This document shows positions 1 through 8,461 of a DNA stretch of 64,000 nt, in pieces; position 1 is the first letter of the stretch, and each line of letters starts with the position of its first letter. The position numbers and the translations under genes are program-made. The notes beneath the pieces are model-generated. The model saw only the letters and a list, made by a program, of their open reading frames with translations. It was not told the origin of the DNA and searched no databases. The DNA is from Streptomyces asiaticus. Lineage in GTDB: Bacteria > Actinomycetota > Actinomycetes > Streptomycetales > Streptomycetaceae. The DNA lies in contig NZ_JAGSHX010000006.1 in assembly GCF_018138715.1 (NCBI RefSeq), positions 4,154,001 through 4,218,000 of the forward strand, read 5' to 3'.

Positions 1-1310
1 CGGCCACCAGCATCTCCTGGAGGGCATGGCGTACGGACGGGTCGATACGGCCCACCGAGCCGAAGTCGAGCAGGCCGATGCGCCCCTTGTCGAGCAGCAG
101 CACATTGCCCGGATGCGGATCGGCGTGGAACACCCCCGCCTTCAGGATCTGGTGGAGCATGGCGGCGAAGGCGGTCCGGGCGATCTGGTGGCGGTCCAGC
201 CCCTTGCGCTCCGCGACGGCCGCCGCACGGTCGAAGGTGACCCCCTCCAGCCACTCCTGGACCATCACCCTGGCCGTGGTGAACTCCTCGTGCACCCGGG
301 GCACGCGCACCGGGGCGTCCGCCTCGTACCCGCCGCAGGACGCCGCCACCACCGCGGCGTTGTTGGCCTCGATCCGGAAGTCCAGCTCCTCCCGCACGGA
401 GGTGGAGAAGCCGTCGCCCAGATCCCGCAGCCCCATGGCGTGGGAGGACCGGGACCGCTGCTGGAGGCCGCGGCTGACCGCGACGACGATGTCCAGGTCG
501 CGCTCGACCATCTCGCGGATCCCCGGGCGCTGGACCTTCACCACGACCACCGGGCCTCCGGTCAGCTTGGCGCGGTGGACCTGGGCGATCGAGGCGGCCG
601 CGAGCGGGACCTGCTCGATCCACTCGAAGGCGTCCTCCACCGGCCTGCCCAGCTCCGCGCGCAGCAGCGCCGCCACGTCCCCCCACGGCGCGGGCGCCAC
701 ATCGCTCTGCAATCGGCTGAGTTCGTCGATGAAGTGCGGGGGCAGCAGATCGCGCCGGGTGGACAGCAGCTGGCCCAGTTTGATGAAGGCCCCGCCGCAC
801 TCCTCCAGCGCCAGCCGCAGCCCCCTGGCCATCCGCTCGCCGAACTCGCCGGGCCGCAGGGCCCGTTCCAGACTGTGCCGGCTGCGCAGCGGACGGCTCA
901 GCCCGTGGCGCATGAAGATCCGGCTGATCTGCGAATAGCGGCGGGTGCGCCGCAGCCGGCTGCGCATCGCGCGCCACAGCCGCATGGGCAGCGCCCAGCT
1001 GCCGCGCGGCAGAAAGACCTCGGCCAGCACCAGGGTGGCCATCGCGGCGAGGACGGACACCCCGACCTGCACGCCGTACAGCACGCCCATGCTCTGCTGG
1101 TCGTGCATGGTCGGCTTGAAGACGAGCATCGCGCCCAGCCCGACCAGACCGGCGCCGAGGGCGCGCAGCGGGCCCACCCGGATGCCGAGCAGCCGACCGG
1201 AGATCGCCGAGACGCCGAAGACGAAGACGCCCAGCGACGACACGGCGATCAGCACGATCAGCAGCCCGAAGGACAGATCGTCGATGCTGGTGGCAGCCAG
1301 CCAGGTCATG
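1..1310 (-). CDS. UbiB/ABC1-family atypical kinase, C-terminus cut by window edge
   Basis: Translated from ATG at 1310, the protein opens with about three hydrophobic segments (residues 7-100), followed by a basic linker and the ABC1 kinase core. Visible motifs are GGAFIKLGQLLSTR (the KxGQ signature of UbiB proteins), PLAAASIAQVHRAKL (A-rich loop replacing the usual P-loop), VVVVKVQRPGI (ATP-binding lysine) and HADPHPGNVLLLDKGRIGLL (catalytic and metal-binding part, DFG follows). About 436 codons are present and the rest lies left of the window. Members of the family act at membranes in quinone or lipid metabolism; the substrate here cannot be told. A strong terminator (1414-1449) separates it from the biosynthetic operon, so it is probably not part of that locus. 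Confidence 0.9.
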
Positions 1311-1413
1311 GCACGTTCCCCCGGGTGCGATGAGCAGTGCGTCAACAGTAGTCCGGCTCATCCCCCTCGGACCGTGCTGCCCGCATGTCACGCAGCAACC
1401 TGCCAGACACACA

Positions 1414-1449
1414 CCACGGGGCCCGACATCGGGATGTCGGGCCCCGTGG
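1414..1449 (-). terminator. Strong hairpin terminator after mbtH-like gene
   Basis: A perfect 17-bp stem (1414-1430 paired with 1433-1449) with a 2-nt loop lies 22 bp past the mbtH-like stop codon and before the ABC1 kinase start. It lacks a long T-run, as is common for Streptomyces terminators. It marks the end of the minus-strand biosynthetic operon. Confidence 0.85.
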
Positions 1450-1470
1450 CACGGGAGGACGTGGCGGGCG

Positions 1471-1677
1471 TCAGCCCATCGCCTCGATCAGGCTCTTGGG
1501 CCGCATGTCGGTCCAGTTCTCGTTGATGTAATCCAGGCACGCCTGGCGGTTGTCCTGGCCGTGGACGACGGTCCAGCCCGCGGGCACCTCCGCGAAGGCC
1601 GGCCACAGCGAGTGCTGCCGCTCGTCGTTGACCAGCACGTAGTAGCTGCCGTTCTCGTCCTCGAAGGGGTTGCTCAT
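1471..1677 (-). CDS. MbtH-like NRPS accessory protein
   Basis: A 68-residue protein that matches the MbtH family along its whole length: [17 protein letters not shown] at the N-terminus, then [14 protein letters not shown] and [12 protein letters not shown] with the three conserved tryptophans. MbtH-like proteins bind NRPS adenylation domains and help them fold and work. It is the last gene of the operon, next to polyketide genes. No adenylation domain is encoded anywhere in the window, so its partner must be elsewhere (for example beyond the left edge). Family assignment is near certain; the partner is unknown. Confidence 0.97.
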   Translation of the reverse strand: MSNPFEDENGSYYVLVNDERQHSLWPAFAEVPAGWTVVHGQDNRQACLDYINENWTDMRPKSLIEAMG

Positions 1678-1698
1678 GGCGTGATCGCCTTTCTGACG

Positions 1699-1770
1699 GA
1701 TCTATCGGGCTCAGCAGGTCTATTGGGTCTATTGGGTCTGTCGGGTCTATCGCATCTATCGCGTCTGCCG
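1699..1770. repeat. 9-bp tandem repeats between mbtH-like and isomerase genes
   Basis: The spacer between the isomerase stop (1792) and the mbtH start (1677) consists largely of degenerate 9-bp units of the form GGTCTATYG. An uninterrupted run occupies 1717-1770, and a related unit stands at 1699-1707. No hairpin or promoter is evident. It is probably slippage-derived spacer. Confidence 0.75.
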
Positions 1771-1791
1771 GGTCCTCGCGGACAGGTCCGG

Positions 1792-2505
1792 TCAGCCGCA
1801 GCCACCGGCGTGGCCGGCGTCACCGGCCGGGACGAGCAGGGCGGGCTCGACCCCGCGGTCGTTCTCCGGCTGTTCCATGACGGCGGTCCGGGTCTTGGCA
1901 CGGACGCTCGCGACAAAACCCGAGAGCCGGTCCAGCCCCCAGAACTTGTCGTGCCGGTGGATGAAGAACGGCACTCCGAACACTCCGTCGCGGTCCACCG
2001 CCCGCAGCGCCTCGATGCCCCGACGGCGGATCTCCGGATCGTCGACCGCACCGGCCAACGCATCCGGGTCGAGGCCGAGTTCATGGCCGATCGCGGCCAT
2101 GGTGGCACGTTCGGAGATGTCGATGCCGTTCTCCCAGCGGGCCCGGTACACGGCGTCGATGAAGTCCCGCCCGCGGCCGGCGTCCTCGGCGACCAGATAG
2201 GCGAGATGGGAGACGTCCCAGTTGGGAGCGGTGTCGATCGGCCAGGCCATCGACAGACCACGCTCGATGGTCGCCCGCTTGACGTCCTGGAGGATGTAGA
2301 AGTGCTTCTCCTTCGACATCGCGACGTAAGGGAGGTGGACTCCGGCGTCGGCCAGCATGCGCTCGCTCACCTCGTCCGGCTCCCAGTACGGGCGCCATTC
2401 GATCGCGTCCGCGACATCGGGCGCGTTCTCGGTGAGTTCACGGTAGGCGAGCCAGGAATAGGGGCTGCGGAGTGAGAAATACCAGCGCGGTGGTTTGACG
2501 GCCAA
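1792..2505 (-). CDS. DsbA-fold isomerase (2-hydroxychromene-2-carboxylate isomerase / GST-kappa family)
   Basis: A 237-residue protein with the thioredoxin-fold signature of this family: WYFSLRSPYSWLAYREL at residues 8-24, where SPYSWLA replaces the CxxC of true DsbA oxidoreductases, and a cis-proline region GVFGVPFFI near residue 173. Members catalyse glutathione-dependent or cofactor-free cis-trans isomerisation of enoyl or benzylidene ketones. Lying in an operon with ketosynthases, a ketoreductase and dehydratases, it may set double-bond geometry in an ACP-bound polyene; isomerases are known from cinnamoyl-lipid type II PKS systems, but equating this gene with them is an inference. The last 20 or so residues are low-complexity and may be non-essential. 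Confidence 0.8.
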   Translation of the reverse strand: MAVKPPRWYFSLRSPYSWLAYRELTENAPDVADAIEWRPYWEPDEVSERMLADAGVHLPYVAMSKEKHFYILQDVKRATIERGLSMAWPIDTAPNWDVSHLAYLVAEDAGRGRDFIDAVYRARWENGIDISERATMAAIGHELGLDPDALAGAVDDPEIRRRGIEALRAVDRDGVFGVPFFIHRHDKFWGLDRLSGFVASVRAKTRTAVMEQPENDRGVEPALLVPAGDAGHAGGCG

Positions 2506-2531
2506 CGAAACCTCCTGGGTTCGGGGCGAAG

Positions 2532-3278
2532 CTAGATGGTGATGCCGCCGTCGATCTGGACGACGGAGCCGGTGACATAGGCCGCACGGTCCGAGACGAG
2601 GTACGAGACGAGATCGGCGACCTCATCGGCCCGCCCCAGCCGCCCGAGCGGCACCGACTCCAGCGCCTTGTCCTTCACCTGGCCGGTGAGCACGGAGGTC
2701 ATATCGGTGTCGATGAACCCCGGGGCGACGACATTGGCGCGGATCCCGTACCGCCCGACCTCCTTGGCCAGGGCCCGGGAGAACCCGATGATCCCGGCCT
2801 TGGAGGCCGAGTAGTTGGACTGGGTGGCGTTGCCGTACACACCGGCGACCGAGGAGATATTGACGATCACCCCGCTCTTCCGCTTCATCATCCCGAACAC
2901 CACGGAGCGGCAGACGTGGTAGACCCCGTCGAGGTTGACGTCCAGCACGTCATGCCATTCGTCGTCCTTCATCAGCAGCAGGGGATTGTCACGGGTGATA
3001 CCGGCGGCGGTCACGGCCACGTCGATCGGACCCAGCGTCTGCTCGGTCTCCGCGACCAGCGCACGCACCGCCTCGGGGTCACGGACGTCGACCTTGCGGC
3101 TGAGTACCCGAACGCCGGTCTCGGTGACCTCCTTCTCCAGCTCCAGGGCGGCCGCCTCGTTCGACTGGTAGCAGAAGGCGACATCGAAGCCGTCCCGCGC
3201 CAGACGCTCCACCGTCGCCCGGCCGATTCCCCGTGAACCGCCGGTGACCAGCGCCACCCGGGATGCGTTCTCTGCCAT
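2532..3278 (-). CDS. 3-oxoacyl-ACP reductase, FabG-type ketoreductase
   Basis: A 248-residue short-chain dehydrogenase with TGGSRGIG (NADP(H) binding, residues 13-20), NISSVAG with the catalytic serine, YSASKAG with catalytic Tyr and Lys, and the C-terminal end SVVQIDGGITI typical of FabG. It reduces beta-ketoacyl-ACP to beta-hydroxyacyl-ACP with NADPH. It sits between the dehydratase pair and the isomerase and is the only ketoreductase in the operon, so it would serve every extension cycle. A 56-bp gap separates it from the upstream dehydratase gene. Confidence 0.95.
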   Translation of the reverse strand: MAENASRVALVTGGSRGIGRATVERLARDGFDVAFCYQSNEAAALELEKEVTETGVRVLSRKVDVRDPEAVRALVAETEQTLGPIDVAVTAAGITRDNPLLLMKDDEWHDVLDVNLDGVYHVCRSVVFGMMKRKSGVIVNISSVAGVYGNATQSNYSASKAGIIGFSRALAKEVGRYGIRANVVAPGFIDTDMTSVLTGQVKDKALESVPLGRLGRADEVADLVSYLVSDRAAYVTGSVVQIDGGITI

Positions 3279-3334
3279 TGGTTCTCCAAAGCGATTCGGC
3301 CGGCCGCGTGGGGCCGGATGTCTGTTGCCAGGGG

Positions 3335-3829
3335 TCAGGCGAGGGCGGGGGCCGGGTCCCCGGGCCGCAGCTCTCCCGCCGGGCGGAAGGCCAGCACCGC
3401 GAGGCCGACCGTCAGAGCGGGCTCACCGGCCACCGTGGAACCGCCCTCGATGATCACGGTGTCGTCCACTCTCCGGGTGATGGACGCCCGGTGTTCCAGT
3501 ACGTCCCCCGGCAGCACCGGCCGGTGGTACTCGACCCCGGACACGCTTCCGAAGAGCATGACCTGGCCCTCGAGCACATCGGGGTCCGGCGACTCCCAGG
3601 TGGCCAGCAGCCCGGCCGACTGGCACCAGGACTCCAGCAGCAGCACCCGCGGATAGGCGTAAGCCTCCGCCGCCGCGTCCGGGCCGAGCCCCTGGTACCA
3701 GGGCTCATTGCAGGTCACGGCCTTCACGGCGGTCACCCGCTGCCCCGGGACCACGTCGGTCACCCGGTCCAGCAGCAGCATCGGGAACCGGTGCGGCAGC
3801 ACCTTCCTGATCTCGGACTGACCGAACAT
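3335..3829 (-). CDS. FabA/FabZ-like hotdog dehydratase, first of a pair
   Basis: A 164-residue single-hotdog protein. LPHRFPMLLLDRVTDV near the N-terminus carries the FabZ catalytic histidine, and RVLLLESWCQSAGLLATW holds the acidic residue on the central helix. It would dehydrate beta-hydroxyacyl-ACP to enoyl-ACP. ATG at 3829 overlaps the stop of the other dehydratase (ATGA), which implies translational coupling and perhaps a heterodimer. The usual FPG.PVMPG loop of FabZ is replaced by a tyrosine-rich segment, so the active site is divergent. Confidence 0.85.
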   Translation of the reverse strand: MFGQSEIRKVLPHRFPMLLLDRVTDVVPGQRVTAVKAVTCNEPWYQGLGPDAAAEAYAYPRVLLLESWCQSAGLLATWESPDPDVLEGQVMLFGSVSGVEYHRPVLPGDVLEHRASITRRVDDTVIIEGGSTVAGEPALTVGLAVLAFRPAGELRPGDPAPALA

Positions 3830-4356
3830 CACGCCTCCTCGGCCGTGAACCGCAGTCTGACCTGGGCGGCGGCACCGCGCTCGGTGGCCACCTTGGCGGC
3901 GCACCGCCACGTCCCGGACCCACCGGTCCACACCAGGTCCACCTCCAGCCGGTCGCCCGGGAAGACCGGACTGAGGAACCGCGTGCTCTCCACCGCCACC
4001 AGCTCCAGACCGGCCGCGCCCGGCGGAGGGGTCCGCAGACCGCTGAGGTGCACACACTCGATCACGCAGACCCCGGGGAAGATGGGGAACCCCGGGTAGT
4101 GCCCGGGGAAAACCGCCTCGTCCTCGCCCACCGTGACGGCCGTCGCCGCGCGCACCTTGCCCCGGTCGTCGGCGGCGGCCGGACGAACGACCTCCACCCG
4201 GGCGGCGATCGGGCTGCTCGGCCGGGTGCCGGTCGCCCCGGCGGCCCCGGACCCGACAACCACACCGCCCGACTCGGCACCCGTCACCCCGGCGGCCCCG
4301 GACCCGACAACCACACCGCCCGACTCGGCACCCGTCACCCCGGCGGCCCCGATCAT
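3829..4356 (-). CDS. FabZ-like hotdog dehydratase with repeat-bearing N-terminus
   Basis: A 175-residue protein. The hotdog domain starts near residue 50 and contains FPGHYPGFPIFPGVCVIE, the FabZ catalytic loop with its histidine. The first 45 residues are two and a half copies of a 17-residue Gly/Val/Ala-rich repeat (GAAGVTGAESGGVVVGS) encoded by a 51-bp tandem duplication. It may therefore have a shorter functional form; GTG codons inside the repeat are possible alternative starts. Both ends overlap neighbouring genes by ATGA. It probably pairs with the 3335-3829 product to dehydrate ACP-bound hydroxyacyl chains. Confidence 0.85.
   Translation of the reverse strand: MIGAAGVTGAESGGVVVGSGAAGVTGAESGGVVVGSGAAGATGTRPSSPIAARVEVVRPAAADDRGKVRAATAVTVGEDEAVFPGHYPGFPIFPGVCVIECVHLSGLRTPPPGAAGLELVAVESTRFLSPVFPGDRLEVDLVWTGGSGTWRCAAKVATERGAAAQVRLRFTAEEA
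4236..4352. repeat. 51-bp tandem repeat inside dehydratase gene
   Basis: Two identical 51-bp units (4236-4286 and 4287-4337) and a partial third lie in frame at the 5' end of the dehydratase gene and add 17 residues per copy. The identity of the copies suggests a recent duplication. Confidence 0.9.
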
Positions 4357-5480
4357 CGCGGACCGGCCAGCCGCAGCAGGGCGCAGCCGACCGCGCCGTC
4401 ACGGTCGACGGAGGTCACCAGCGCCACCCGGTCGGCGGCCTCGGGGGTGGTTTCGGCGTGCACCAGCACCGCGGCGATCTGGAACGCCGCCGCCGCGGCC
4501 CCGGTGTCCCCGATGAGCGCGGCCTGGGTGAGGTGGACCGGGTCCGCACCCTCGGCGGCCTCCGCCACGGCGGCCCGCTCCTGCTCCCCGGACGGGCCGG
4601 GCGCCTCACTGGTGGAGACCGCCCAGATCTCCTCCGGGCGCACCCCCGCGCGGGTCAGGGCCCGGCGCAGACAGGCCGCCAGCGCGGGACGGACCCCGCC
4701 GTCCAGCGCGATGCCCATCTCCACCGCGAGGATCTCCGCCAGCACCGGCTGCTCGGCGTCGTCCCGCCCGCCGGGGCCGCGCTGCTCCACCAGCAGCAGT
4801 CCGCAGCCCTCACCGGGCAGTTGCGCGGGCCCCTCGGTGTCCGGCCGGTGTGCGTGCCGCTCCAGCCAGGAGCGGGCGTGCGAGAACTCCTCGACCGCAC
4901 CGCACAGCACGGTCCTGGCCCGGCCGAAGGTGAGCAGCCGGCGCGCGTAGTTGAGGGCGTACAACCCCGCCGCGTGGCCACCGGCGATCGTGGTGTTCGG
5001 CCCCTTGAGCTGGTGCCAGATCGCGCTCTGCCCCGCGGCGCAGTTCATGACGGCGTTGGGAAAGCGCGCCGGGTCCACCAGATACGGCTTCTCCCCGGTG
5101 AGCGAGTCCCGGGTGAAGTCCATCTGGCTCTGCACACTGCCAGTGGTGGTGCCCAGGACGAGGGCGGCGTCCTCGCCGGTGGCCACCCACCGGTTGCGCG
5201 GGGCGTCGTCCAGCAGCCGGGCGACCGTGGTGACCGCGAGGCCGGTCACCCGGTCCATCGAGCGGACCCCCTTCTTCCCGAGCACCGTGCGCAGGTCGAA
5301 GTCGGGCACCAGACAGGCGCGGTCCCCGGCCGCCTGCCACTGCTCGTCGTCGAGTCCGGCCGCCGCGGGCCGGCGTTCCCTGATCCCCTCGGTGAAGGCC
5401 GCGCGGCCGATCCCGAAGGGCGATACCGCCGACCAGGCCGTGATGACCGGTCGATTCACAAGAGCTGTGCCGCCACTCAT
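4353..5480 (-). CDS. Ketosynthase homologue lacking the active-site cysteine (chain-length-factor-like)
   Basis: A 375-residue thiolase-fold protein related to beta-ketoacyl-ACP synthases. At the nucleophile position, where KSs read TACxxG, it has IAGGHAAGLYAL (around residue 168), so cysteine is replaced by histidine. The HGTGT and KSxxGHT motifs of true KSs are also gone (VSTSEAPG and LIGDTGAA stand in their place). It cannot condense on its own and most likely forms a heterodimer with one of the two catalytic KSs, helping to set chain length. Start ATG has an upstream GGAG. Confidence 0.88.
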   Translation of the reverse strand: MSGGTALVNRPVITAWSAVSPFGIGRAAFTEGIRERRPAAAGLDDEQWQAAGDRACLVPDFDLRTVLGKKGVRSMDRVTGLAVTTVARLLDDAPRNRWVATGEDAALVLGTTTGSVQSQMDFTRDSLTGEKPYLVDPARFPNAVMNCAAGQSAIWHQLKGPNTTIAGGHAAGLYALNYARRLLTFGRARTVLCGAVEEFSHARSWLERHAHRPDTEGPAQLPGEGCGLLLVEQRGPGGRDDAEQPVLAEILAVEMGIALDGGVRPALAACLRRALTRAGVRPEEIWAVSTSEAPGPSGEQERAAVAEAAEGADPVHLTQAALIGDTGAAAAAFQIAAVLVHAETTPEAADRVALVTSVDRDGAVGCALLRLAGPR

Positions 5481-5511
5481 GTCTGCTCCGTCGCTCCGTC
5501 GCCGTCGTCGG

Positions 5512-6531
5512 TCAGGACTCGCCGCGCAGCGCCTTGGAGACGCGCTCGTCGAAGTTGATCAGGTTCCAGTCCCGCCGGTTCTCGATCAGGGCGTAGCCAT
5601 GGGTGACCTTGCCGGTCGCGGTCGGCACCAGCCTGCCGTCGCGCACCACATAGCAGTCCATGCGGGAGGTGTAGGTGAAGTCCTTGAAGACGTTCTCCAC
5701 GGTGTAGACCGTGTAGAGGTCCTCCTCCATCAGCGCCTCGTCCAGGATCTGGATCCGGGAGTGCGGACAGGCGGGGATCCACCGGCGCTCGTCCAGCAGG
5801 GTCTTCACCGAGATGCCCCGGTCGGCGAGGAAGAGGTCCACGACCTCCTCCATCTGCCGCAGATAGCTGGACATCTGGAGCCGCTCCGAGAAGTGGCAGT
5901 ACGGGTAGGGGATCCGCCACTTCCAGCCGAACGCGTTCTTCCCCGAGGTCAGCAGGTCGAGCACCGGGTCCGGGCCGGAGGTGCCGCGCCCGGCCGACAG
6001 CGAGGTGGTGACGGCCGTGAGGTCGGCGCCGGTCAGCTCCGGCGGCTCGGGTGCGGCGGCGCCCGGGGTGCTCAGCCGGTCGGTGACGAACCGGGCGAGC
6101 TCGGCGGGCGGTTCACCGGCCGCCTCGACATAGCTGTCCGAGCGCAGCACCACCTTGGCGTTGGCGCCCACCACCTTGGTGTCCGCCCCGTCCCGGTCGG
6201 CGTGCAGGGACACCGTGAACGAGATGAAGGTGTCGTCGTCCCCGGCCGTCGGCACCACCCGCGCCTGGACCGTCTCGTCCATGTAGAGGGCGTGCAGGAT
6301 CCGGGTGTCGAGGTCGACGATGTCCACGCCGAGGCCGTGTTCGGCGTACAGCGCCCGCGCCGGGAGGTCCGCGTCGGCGAAGTGGCAGAGGATGGCCTCC
6401 TCGACCAGGTAGTTGATGTGCTTGAACCCGATCCAGGTGCAGATGTTGGAGCCCTCGTACCGGGTGCGCAGCGACGCGGTCGTCTCGCTGGTGAGCAGCC
6501 TCTTGACGGCGCCTTCGGCCACTGTGGTCAT
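5512..6531 (-). CDS. Tandem hotdog-fold protein (thioesterase/dehydratase-like), function uncertain
   Basis: A 339-residue protein with two apparent hotdog halves: residues about 15-155 (SNICTWIGFKHINYLVEEAI, then an antiparallel-sheet-like stretch) and residues about 205-335 (PYCHFSERLQMSSYLRQMEE, followed by a 4HBT-like VYTVENVFKDFTYTSRMD segment). The layout resembles double-hotdog acyl-CoA thioesterases or MaoC-like proteins, but no canonical catalytic signature is recognisable. Being coupled (ATGA) to the hydrolase upstream and followed after 31 bp by the CLF-like gene, it probably acts on ACP-bound intermediates: dehydration, isomerisation or release. Confidence 0.65.
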   Translation of the reverse strand: MTTVAEGAVKRLLTSETTASLRTRYEGSNICTWIGFKHINYLVEEAILCHFADADLPARALYAEHGLGVDIVDLDTRILHALYMDETVQARVVPTAGDDDTFISFTVSLHADRDGADTKVVGANAKVVLRSDSYVEAAGEPPAELARFVTDRLSTPGAAAPEPPELTGADLTAVTTSLSAGRGTSGPDPVLDLLTSGKNAFGWKWRIPYPYCHFSERLQMSSYLRQMEEVVDLFLADRGISVKTLLDERRWIPACPHSRIQILDEALMEEDLYTVYTVENVFKDFTYTSRMDCYVVRDGRLVPTATGKVTHGYALIENRRDWNLINFDERVSKALRGES

Positions 6532-7451
6532 CGAACGTGCTCCCATGGGAATCCGGGGCCGGGACCGCCGTGCGGACGGACGGCCGAACAGGTGCTGACG
6601 AAGCGGTCGAGCAGGGCGGCGAACTGCCGGGCCCGCTCGATCATCAGGAAGTGCCCGCAGTCGGGCAGCAGGTGGAACTCGGCGTCCGGGAGGCCGTCCG
6701 CGAGCGCGCGGCCCTCGGCCGGCGGCGCGGCGAAGTCGTCCGCGCCGGCGAGGACGAGGCACGGCACGGTGAAGCCTCCCAGCCGCAGGGCGGGGGTGCG
6801 CAGATAGATCTCGAAGAACCGCATCCAGCCATAGGGGCCGACCCAGTCCCGGATGCGCTCGGCGAGGTGGTGGCGGGCCGCCCGGGGGACCCGGTCCCCG
6901 GCGTGCACCCGGATGCCCTCGGCGATCAGCGGGGCCATGTTGTCCACGGAGTGCGCCAGGCTCGCCCAGTCGAACTCCTCGGCCGTACGCCGGTAGAACG
7001 GGGCCACCAGCACCAGGCCGTGGACGCCGAACTCGGTGAACGGGTCCAGGCCCTCCTCGATCCGGCGGCCCAGGAACTCCATCAGGACGTTCGCGCCCAT
7101 CGAGTGGGCGACCACCACGGTGGCGCCGCCCGGCACCGCGCGCAGGGCGTCGCCCAGGTACGGCACCAGATCGCCCCGGGCGCTCCACCCGGCGACGCTC
7201 CGGCCCCGCCAGGGCAGGTCGGCGGCCCACATCTCGGGTCCGCCGGCCCGCCGACCGTGCTCGACGCAGGCGTCCCACACCGAGCTGCTGTTGGACAGTC
7301 CGTGCAGGAAGAGCACCCGGCCCCGCCCGGGGTCGCCGGGGGCACGCCGGGTCACCACCACGGGGCTCTCCTTGTCGCCCCGCGCGGACGCCTCGGCGGG
7401 CCCACCGTCCTCCTGGGCGAGTCCCCGCACGAGGCGGTCACCGGCAGACAT
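6528..7451 (-). CDS. Alpha/beta-hydrolase
   Basis: A 307-residue alpha/beta-hydrolase. RVLFLHGLSNSSSVWDA holds the oxyanion-hole HG, VVVAHSMGANVLMEFLG carries the nucleophile elbow (Ser in HSMGA), LVLAGADDFAAPP contains the probable acid and LLPDCGHFLMIER the histidine. It could release or trim the acyl chain, or transfer it to another acceptor. The ATG at 7451 overlaps the stop of the preceding KS-like gene and its stop overlaps the hotdog start, so it is deeply embedded in the operon. Esterase, thioesterase or acyltransferase activity cannot be distinguished from sequence. Confidence 0.88.
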   Translation of the reverse strand: MSAGDRLVRGLAQEDGGPAEASARGDKESPVVVTRRAPGDPGRGRVLFLHGLSNSSSVWDACVEHGRRAGGPEMWAADLPWRGRSVAGWSARGDLVPYLGDALRAVPGGATVVVAHSMGANVLMEFLGRRIEEGLDPFTEFGVHGLVLVAPFYRRTAEEFDWASLAHSVDNMAPLIAEGIRVHAGDRVPRAARHHLAERIRDWVGPYGWMRFFEIYLRTPALRLGGFTVPCLVLAGADDFAAPPAEGRALADGLPDAEFHLLPDCGHFLMIERARQFAALLDRFVSTCSAVRPHGGPGPGFPWEHVR

Positions 7452-8461
7452 CAGGCCGCTGCCCGCCCGCGCAGCGCGATACCCGCACTGGCGTCGTCGG
7501 CGTCGGTGCCCGCGGTGGCGTACACCGGACCGGCTCCGCCCCGGGCGAACCAACCGACGGCCGCGGCGCACTGGAGTACTCCCAGCGCGCCCGAGCCCAG
7601 GCCGAAGACCTCGCCCAGATCGTGCCGGTCCACGCCCTCCAGCAGGGTGTCCGGCACGGCGGCCGCCCGCCGTTCGGGCAGGTGCCACAGGGCCGGCCGG
7701 TCGCCGGGCAGGGTGTCCGGCACAGTGGCCGCCCGCCGTTCGGGCAATTGCCACAGAGCCGGCCGGTCGACGGTTGTCTCGGCCAGCCGTTCCAGACAGC
7801 GGCCCAGCCCGGCACCCCGGACGTAAGTGCCGAGCACGGCCTGCGCGCTCGCTCCCCGTTCGGCGGCCGACTCCTCGCTCTCCACCACCAGCGCGGCCGC
7901 CCCGTCGATGGTCCGCGACCCGCCGGTGAAGGCGCGCACGGACTCGTTGTCGGGTTCGACGCCGAGGACCAGCGCCCGGGAGGCCCGGCCGCCGCGGATC
8001 AGCGTGGCCGCCCAGTGGACGGCGTCCAGTCCGGAGGTGGCGCCGTTGCACAGCATCAGGTTGGGGCCGCGCAGCCCGAAGCGGATGGCGACGGAGGAGG
8101 CGATGACATTGCTCGAGGCGTTCGGCAGGTCCATGGCGCTGCCCGCCGCCGCCGTGTGCTCGGCGATGGTGTCGATCGCCCGGCAGATGGTGTCGAGATT
8201 GCCGTAGTTGGAGCTCGCGACCATCGCGACGCTTCCACCGGGGACGCGCAGGCCCCCGTCGTCCAGCAGACCGGCGTTCCGCAGGGCCGCGTCGGCCGCG
8301 CAGTACGCGAGTTGCGTGGCCCGGTCCTTGTACCGCAGGCCCTTCCGGCCGACCAGGTCCCTCGGCTCGACCGGCGGGGCGTCCGCCGCCGGTGCCATCA
8401 GCTCCGGTGCCGACCTCGCGCGGGGCAGCACCACGCCGACCCCGCTCACCACCACGGTCAT
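7451..8461 (-). CDS. Short ketosynthase homologue without catalytic cysteine
   Basis: A 336-residue KS-fold protein, shorter than the usual 400 or so. The nucleophile region reads MLCNGATSGLDAVHWAA (around residue 139): the cysteine of TACxxG is replaced by alanine. HGTGT and KSxxGHT motifs are absent. It is probably a second chain-length-factor-like subunit, a natural partner of the catalytic KS encoded immediately upstream with ATGA overlap. Residues near 230-273 contain a 22-residue tandem duplication (DRPALWQLPERRAATVPDT and a near-identical copy), which may disturb the fold in that loop. Confidence 0.85.
   Translation of the reverse strand: MTVVVSGVGVVLPRARSAPELMAPAADAPPVEPRDLVGRKGLRYKDRATQLAYCAADAALRNAGLLDDGGLRVPGGSVAMVASSNYGNLDTICRAIDTIAEHTAAAGSAMDLPNASSNVIASSVAIRFGLRGPNLMLCNGATSGLDAVHWAATLIRGGRASRALVLGVEPDNESVRAFTGGSRTIDGAAALVVESEESAAERGASAQAVLGTYVRGAGLGRCLERLAETTVDRPALWQLPERRAATVPDTLPGDRPALWHLPERRAAAVPDTLLEGVDRHDLGEVFGLGSGALGVLQCAAAVGWFARGGAGPVYATAGTDADDASAGIALRGRAAA
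7643..7774. repeat. 66-bp tandem repeat inside KS-like gene
   Basis: Two near-identical 66-bp units (7643-7708 and 7709-7774) lie in frame in the KS-like gene and encode a 22-residue duplication. Only a handful of bases differ between copies. Confidence 0.88.

Noticed and set aside
26..1333. Long plus-strand frame of 435 codons at the left end
   Set aside because: Antisense to the ABC1 kinase, whose motifs are unmistakable on the minus strand.
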